A stretch of DNA of 43,311 nt. It comes from Burkholderiaceae bacterium 26. GTDB lineage: Bacteria; Pseudomonadota; Gammaproteobacteria; Burkholderiales; Burkholderiaceae. The translations under genes were made by a program, and so were the position numbers. Of this stretch, positions 39,983-43,311 are shown piece after piece (position 1 is the stretch's first letter; each line of letters starts with the position of its first letter). The notes under the pieces were generated by a model, which saw nothing but the letters and a program-made list of their open reading frames with translations, made no database searches and was not told the DNA's origin. The stretch spans positions 1 through 43,311 of the forward strand of contig JYOB01000018.1 of assembly GCA_000955795.1 (NCBI GenBank), written 5' to 3'.

Positions 39983-40014
39983 AACGCGCCGGGGCAACTC
40001 GGCGCGTTTTTTTT
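39983..40014 (+). terminator. Rho-independent terminator after the autotransporter
   Basis: AACGCGCCG (39983-39991) pairs with CGGCGCGTT across a GGGCAACT loop, followed by eight T. Stem sequence is nearly the same as that of the purL terminator. Between here and 40160 I see no further gene. Confidence 0.9.
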
Positions 40015-40160
40015 GCTGAACCACGCGTGTCCGGCATGTTGACCTGCATCAATGGCAAAAACGGCCTGACGCCTAGATTTCCGTAGAGAGGGCGCTGTAG
40101 CAGCCAAAGCCGACAGAGCAACAGAGCAACGGAGCGCGGGACGCATCCATGGAGACGCAA

Positions 40161-41054
40161 ATGAAGACGATTCGCACACTTGCTTCCACGCTTGTCGTGG
40201 CCGGCCTAACGGTTGCTGCCGGAAGCATCCACGCGCAGACGCTCGAGAAGATCGCGGCGGCAGACAAGATCACGGTTGGCTATCGTGAAGCGGCGGTTCC
40301 GTTCAGCTACTTGCTGGGCCCGAACAAGGCCGTGGGATTCTCCGTCGATCTGACGCAAGCCATCGTCGACGATGTGCGCGCACGGTTGAAAAAGCCGTCT
40401 CTCCAGGTCGACGCGATTCCGGTCACCGGCACGAACCGGATTCCGCTGCTGGTCAATGGCACTTACGACCTCGAGTGCGGATCGACCACCAACACCAGCG
40501 CGCGGGGCAAGGAGGTGGCCTTCTCCATCAACTTCTTCTACGCGGGAACGCGTCTCCTGACCAAGCGCGATTCGGGCATCAAGAACTACACGGACTTGGC
40601 GAACAAGACTGTCGCCAGCACTGCCGGCAGCACGAACGAGAAGGTGCTGAAGAAATTTGCCGTCGACCACAACATCGACGTCCAGATCATCTCCGGCAAG
40701 GACTATGCAGACGGGCTGAAGCTGGTCGAAACCGGCCGAGCGTCGGCATTGGCGCTGGATGACGTGCTGCTATACGGCCTGCGTGCCAATTCTGCGAATC
40801 CGGCGGCGCTGGAAGTTGTGGCGGAAACCCTGCAGGTTGAGCCGTACGCCTGCATGGTCCGCAAGGACGACCCCGCCTTCAAGCGGCTCGTGGATGCAAC
40901 CATCACGCGACTCATGAAATCCGGCGAGTTCACAGCGCTGTACAAGAAATGGTTCGAGTCGCCCATCCCGCCCGCCGGTGCAAACCTCGACATGCCGATG
41001 AGCGACGCGCTGCGCGCCAATCTGAAGAAGCGCAGCGACAAGCCGGCACAGTGA
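40161..41054 (+). CDS. Periplasmic amino-acid-type ABC substrate-binding protein (GltI-like)
   Basis: This 297-residue exported protein has a signal peptide (MKTIRTLASTLVVAGLTVAA, cleavage after IHA) and a type 2 periplasmic-binding fold: KITVGYREAAVPFSYLL, then VPITGTNRIPLL-like strand (VTGTNRIPLLVNGTYDLECG), and KDYADGLKLVETGRASAL. These match the glutamate/aspartate-binding GltI group. The ATG at 40161 is preferred over the one at 40149 because GGAG lies 6 bases before it. No permease or ATPase gene is adjacent, so it must work with components encoded elsewhere. Its stop abuts the stop of the convergent lysR gene with no spacer. Confidence 0.88.
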   Translation: MKTIRTLASTLVVAGLTVAAGSIHAQTLEKIAAADKITVGYREAAVPFSYLLGPNKAVGFSVDLTQAIVDDVRARLKKPSLQVDAIPVTGTNRIPLLVNGTYDLECGSTTNTSARGKEVAFSINFFYAGTRLLTKRDSGIKNYTDLANKTVASTAGSTNEKVLKKFAVDHNIDVQIISGKDYADGLKLVETGRASALALDDVLLYGLRANSANPAALEVVAETLQVEPYACMVRKDDPAFKRLVDATITRLMKSGEFTALYKKWFESPIPPAGANLDMPMSDALRANLKKRSDKPAQ

Positions 41055-41981
41055 CTATCGCCCGCTCGATGCCGTTTCCAGGTTCGGCGCCAGCAGTTCT
41101 GCCATCCAGTTCATGAACACCTGCACCCGCACCGGCAAATTCCGCCGGTTCGGATACACCAGCGACACCGGCATCGGCGGCGGCCGAAAATCGGGCATCA
41201 CCTCGACCAGCGTTCCGTCCGCAATCGCCGATGACAGCCCCGCATACACCGGCGCCTGGATCATCCCCAGCCCCGCGCGGCACGCAGCGTCGTAGCTCTC
41301 CGCCGAGCTGACGGTCACCGCGCCCTTCATCGGCCGGAACGCGGAGCGGCCATCCACCGTGTATTCCCACCCCGGCGACTTCGTGCCTAACGTCTGCACG
41401 TAATGGACGATGCGATGGTGGTCGAGGTCTTCAAGCGTTTTCGGCATGCCATGGCGTGCGATGTAACTCGGGCTTGCGCAGTTGACCTGATGCAACTGGC
41501 CCAGCGGCCGAGCGATCAGGCTGCTGTCGGTCAGGTTGCCGATGCGCAATACGCAGTCGAAGCCTTCACGCACCGGGTCAACACGGCGGTCTGTGCTGGA
41601 GAGTTCGATTTCCAGCTCAGGGTGCGCGTCGAGCAGCGCGGGCAGGGCGGGAATGACGATGCGGCGTGCAACGCCCACCGGCATGTCCACACGCAGCCGG
41701 CCGCGCAGCGCCTGGGGGCTCTGGCGGAACATCGTCTGCAGCTCGTCCATGTCGGCCAGCAGGTCCTGGCAGCGCTCGTAGAAGCTCTGGCCGTCTTGCG
41801 TGAGCTGCACCTTGCGGGTGGTCCGGTGCAGCAGGCGCGTGCCGAGCATCGTCTCCAGCTGCTGCACCGCCACCGAGGCGGCCGGCTTGGGAATACTCAG
41901 CGCTTCCGCCGCACGCGTGAAGCTGGCAAGTTCAGCCACGCGCACAAAAATCTGCATGGCTTCGAGTCGGTTGGTGGACAT
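41055..41981 (-). CDS. LysR-family transcriptional regulator (divergent from SDR)
   Basis: This 308-residue regulator has a winged helix-turn-helix at the N-terminus (MQIFVRVAELASFTRAAEAL, then IPKPAASVAVQQLETMLGT), a linker helix, and an effector domain of the CrgA/DsdC-like group, with PLGQLHQVNCASPSYI in its first half. It is divergent from the short-chain dehydrogenase gene over a 131-bp gap, which suggests that it regulates that gene, as is common for LysR-SDR pairs. The effector is unknown. Confidence 0.92.
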   Translation of the reverse strand: MSTNRLEAMQIFVRVAELASFTRAAEALSIPKPAASVAVQQLETMLGTRLLHRTTRKVQLTQDGQSFYERCQDLLADMDELQTMFRQSPQALRGRLRVDMPVGVARRIVIPALPALLDAHPELEIELSSTDRRVDPVREGFDCVLRIGNLTDSSLIARPLGQLHQVNCASPSYIARHGMPKTLEDLDHHRIVHYVQTLGTKSPGWEYTVDGRSAFRPMKGAVTVSSAESYDAACRAGLGMIQAPVYAGLSSAIADGTLVEVMPDFRPPPMPVSLVYPNRRNLPVRVQVFMNWMAELLAPNLETASSGR

Positions 41982-42002
41982 GGCGGGCGGGTGGATTGTT
42001 AT

Positions 42003-42018
42003 CTGTGGGCAAACACAG
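42003..42018. promoter_or_regulatory. Operator-like dyad between lysR and SDR genes
   Basis: CTGTG-GGCAAA-CACAG, set between TTAT (41999-42002) and GATAGGATAA, lies in the divergent gap and has the size expected of a LysR site. TTATC and GATAA form a wider imperfect dyad around it. Binding is inferred. Confidence 0.45.
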
Positions 42019-42112
42019 CGATAGGATAAGCGAGATTTATTCTTTGTTTGTCGCCCAATACCATGCTCTCACGGTGTTCGACACCCATCCAAAACCCAAC
42101 CGGAGAGCAAAC

Positions 42113-42877
42113 ATGACGCAGACCCACACCCCCATCGCGATCGTCACCGGCGGAAGCCGCGGCCTTGGCAAGAACATGGTGCAGAAGCTGGCCCAGCGCG
42201 GCACCGATGTCATCTTTACGTACCGCAGCAACCGTGCTGAAGCCGATGCCCTCGTCGCGGAACTGACTGCCCAGGGCCGCCGTGCCGCCGCCTTGCAGCT
42301 CGACGCCGGCAAGATCGCTACGTTCCCCGCCTTTGCTGATGCCGTGCGCGGTGTGCTGGCGCAGTGGAAGGCCGAGCGCTTCGATTACCTCGTCAACAAC
42401 GCCGGCGTTGGCGTGCATGCCGCCGTGGCAGAAACCACCGAAGCCCAGTTCGACGAACTGATGAACGTGCACTTCAAAGGCGTGTTCTTCCTCACGCAGA
42501 TCCTGCTGCCGCTCATGGCGGACGGTGGACGCATCGTGAATATCTCGTCGGGGCTGGCGCGCTTTGCGCTGCCGGGCTACGGCGCGTATGCGGCAATGAA
42601 GGGCGCAGTGGAGGTGCTGACGCGTTATCTGGCCAAGGAACTCGGCCCGCGCGGCATTGCCGTGAACGTGGTGGCGCCGGGCGCAATCGAGACGGACTTT
42701 GGCGGCGGTGCGGTGCGCGACAACGCCAATCTGAATGCGATGGTGGCTTCCAATACGGCGCTGGGGCGCGCTGGTGTGCCGGACGACATCGGCGGCGTGG
42801 TGGCCTCGCTGCTGTCGCCGGATAACCGGTGGATCAATGCGCAGCGCATCGAGGCTTCGGGCGGGATGTTCCTGTAA
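42113..42877 (+). CDS. Short-chain dehydrogenase/reductase (SDR family)
   Basis: This 254-residue NAD(P)-dependent oxidoreductase has the cofactor motif TGGSRGLGKNM (13-23), the NNAGVG motif, the catalytic Ser in NISSGLARFALPGY and the YxxxK pair in YAAMK, and ends in the usual SGGMFL. It is of the classical 3-ketoacyl-reductase-like type. Arg in the TYRSN segment after the second strand suggests NADPH preference. GGAGAG lies before the ATG. The frame is open upstream over the lysR promoter, but that part lacks support. Substrate unknown; control by the divergent LysR protein is likely. Confidence 0.92.
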   Translation: MTQTHTPIAIVTGGSRGLGKNMVQKLAQRGTDVIFTYRSNRAEADALVAELTAQGRRAAALQLDAGKIATFPAFADAVRGVLAQWKAERFDYLVNNAGVGVHAAVAETTEAQFDELMNVHFKGVFFLTQILLPLMADGGRIVNISSGLARFALPGYGAYAAMKGAVEVLTRYLAKELGPRGIAVNVVAPGAIETDFGGGAVRDNANLNAMVASNTALGRAGVPDDIGGVVASLLSPDNRWINAQRIEASGGMFL

Positions 42878-42893
42878 GCGGCGCGCCTCCCCG

Positions 42894-42939
42894 CGCATGG
42901 GGTTCAGAACGCCAACTGTGGAGTTCTGAACCCCATGCG
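42894..42939. repeat. 17-bp perfect inverted repeat
   Basis: CGCATGGGGTTCAGAAC (42894-42910) and GTTCTGAACCCCATGCG (42923-42939) pair perfectly across a 12-base loop. It starts 17 bases after the SDR stop and could stabilise or end that mRNA, but it lacks a T-run. Its right arm runs straight into the 42-bp array and its end (CCATGCG) matches the end of array units. Confidence 0.85.
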
Positions 42940-43191
42940 TCGAGCTCCGAGCTCGGGACGTCGAGCAAAAAGCTCCATGCGTCGAGCTCCGAGCTCGGGA
43001 CGCCGAGCAAAAAGCTCCGTGTGTCGAGCTCCGAGCTCGGGGTGCCGAGCAAAAAGCTCCATGCGTCGAGCTCTGAGCTCGGGACGCCGAGCAAAAAGCT
43101 CCGTGTGTTGAGCTCTGAGCTCGGGACGCCGAGCAAAAAGCCCCGTGTGTCGAGCTCCGAGCTTGGGGCGCCGAGCAAAAAGCTCCGCGTG
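42940..43191. repeat. Six tandem 42-bp repeats
   Basis: Units start at 42940, 42982, 43024, 43066, 43108 and 43150, all exactly 42 bp. Most units hold two GAGCTC palindromes (CGAGCTC-C-GAGCTCG) and one small hairpin GAGC-AAAAA-GCTC. Units 1 and 3 end CCATGCG and units 2 and 4 end CCGTGTG, so they look duplicated as 84-bp pairs. A degenerate partial unit follows at 43192. Because 42 is a multiple of 3 and the units lack stops in some frames, spurious open frames exist on both strands; I see no start signal for either. Confidence 0.9.
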
Positions 43192-43271
43192 TTGGGTTCG
43201 GAACTGGGAATTTGAGGGCTTGATGCTTGACGCGGCGGTTCATCGCTTGTTTCACCCCCTGCCGGGGGCGA

Positions 43272-43303
43272 CTTACTTTCTTTGTCTTGCCAAAGAAAGT
43301 AAG
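43272..43303. repeat. Dispersed-type hairpin repeat
   Basis: CTTACTTTCTTTG (43272-43284) and CAAAGAAAGTAAG (43291-43303) form a 13-bp perfect inverted repeat with a 6-base loop, preceded by CCCCCTGCCGGGGG. I recall very similar sequence as a frequent intergenic repeat in Burkholderiales genomes. The window ends inside it. Sequence between 43192 and 43271 has no gene. Confidence 0.75.
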
Positions 43304-43311
43304 CAAAGAAA

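Noticed and set aside
42940-43191. CRISPR array
   Set aside because: The units are contiguous 42-bp copies without unique spacers, and no cas gene is present.
42829-43215. Repeat peptides (SSSELGTPSKKLR type) readable across the array on the plus strand
   Set aside because: Both strands are open and no start signal precedes either; the plus frame begins inside the SDR gene. The bias is explained by the repeat itself.
41999-43306. A 435-codon open frame on the minus strand covering the SDR gene and the 42-bp array
   Set aside because: It is antisense to a well-supported SDR gene, and its N-terminal repeats come only from the 42-bp units being a multiple of three without stops. No ribosome-binding site is seen.

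Overview
The window is about 43.3 kb of GC-rich betaproteobacterial chromosome, most likely Ralstonia of the pickettii/insidiosa/mannitolilytica type. Evidence: the syntenic block tig-clpP-clpX-lon-hupB-tRNA-Val-tRNA-Asp-ppiD, MnmC and PurL of burkholderialian type, an ESPR-type autotransporter signal peptide, and an end-of-window repeat that I recall as common in Burkholderiales. The genus assignment is inference; no 16S gene is present.

Layout. (1) 1-1028: the right end of an integrated mobile element. It holds three small minus-strand genes, one behind a perfect LexA box, then 11-bp direct and inverted repeats and a 3' tRNA fragment that looks like an attachment site. (2) 1029-3000: a CsbD-like stress protein and an MHS-type transporter. 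(3) 3152-7839: cytochrome bo quinol oxidase operon cyoABCD ending in a GNAT acetyltransferase. (4) 7849-13296: a LysR regulator divergent from an acyl-CoA dehydrogenase / CoA-transferase / MHS transporter operon, probably a catabolic module for an unidentified organic acid. (5) 13398-15901: a small membrane protein and the tRNA-modifying enzyme MnmC. (6) 16146-25027: protein quality control (trigger factor, ClpP, ClpX, Lon, PpiD) with HU and two tRNAs. Strong terminators separate the units after clpP, and lon has a sigma-32-like promoter. (7) 25108-31229: a second signal peptidase I, a TesA-type GDSL esterase whose start codon overlaps that of the divergent ABC ATPase YbbA, glucose-6-phosphate isomerase, NAD(P)H-hydrate repair enzyme and a MarR-like regulator. 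(8) 31377-35477: purL. (9) 35769-39938: a large autotransporter with four exact-length 276-bp passenger repeats. (10) 40161-42877: an orphan amino-acid-type binding protein, a LysR regulator and a divergent short-chain dehydrogenase. (11) 42894-43311: non-coding repeats, namely a 17-bp perfect inverted repeat, six tandem 42-bp units, and a dispersed-type hairpin repeat.

Most of the window is conserved housekeeping sequence. The parts that invite further work are the element end with its SOS-controlled gene, the LysR/ACAD/CaiB/MHS module with three stacked operator-like dyads, the repeat-built autotransporter, and the 42-bp array with alternating unit variants. I did not find a clearly new defence system or other wholly undescribed machinery.
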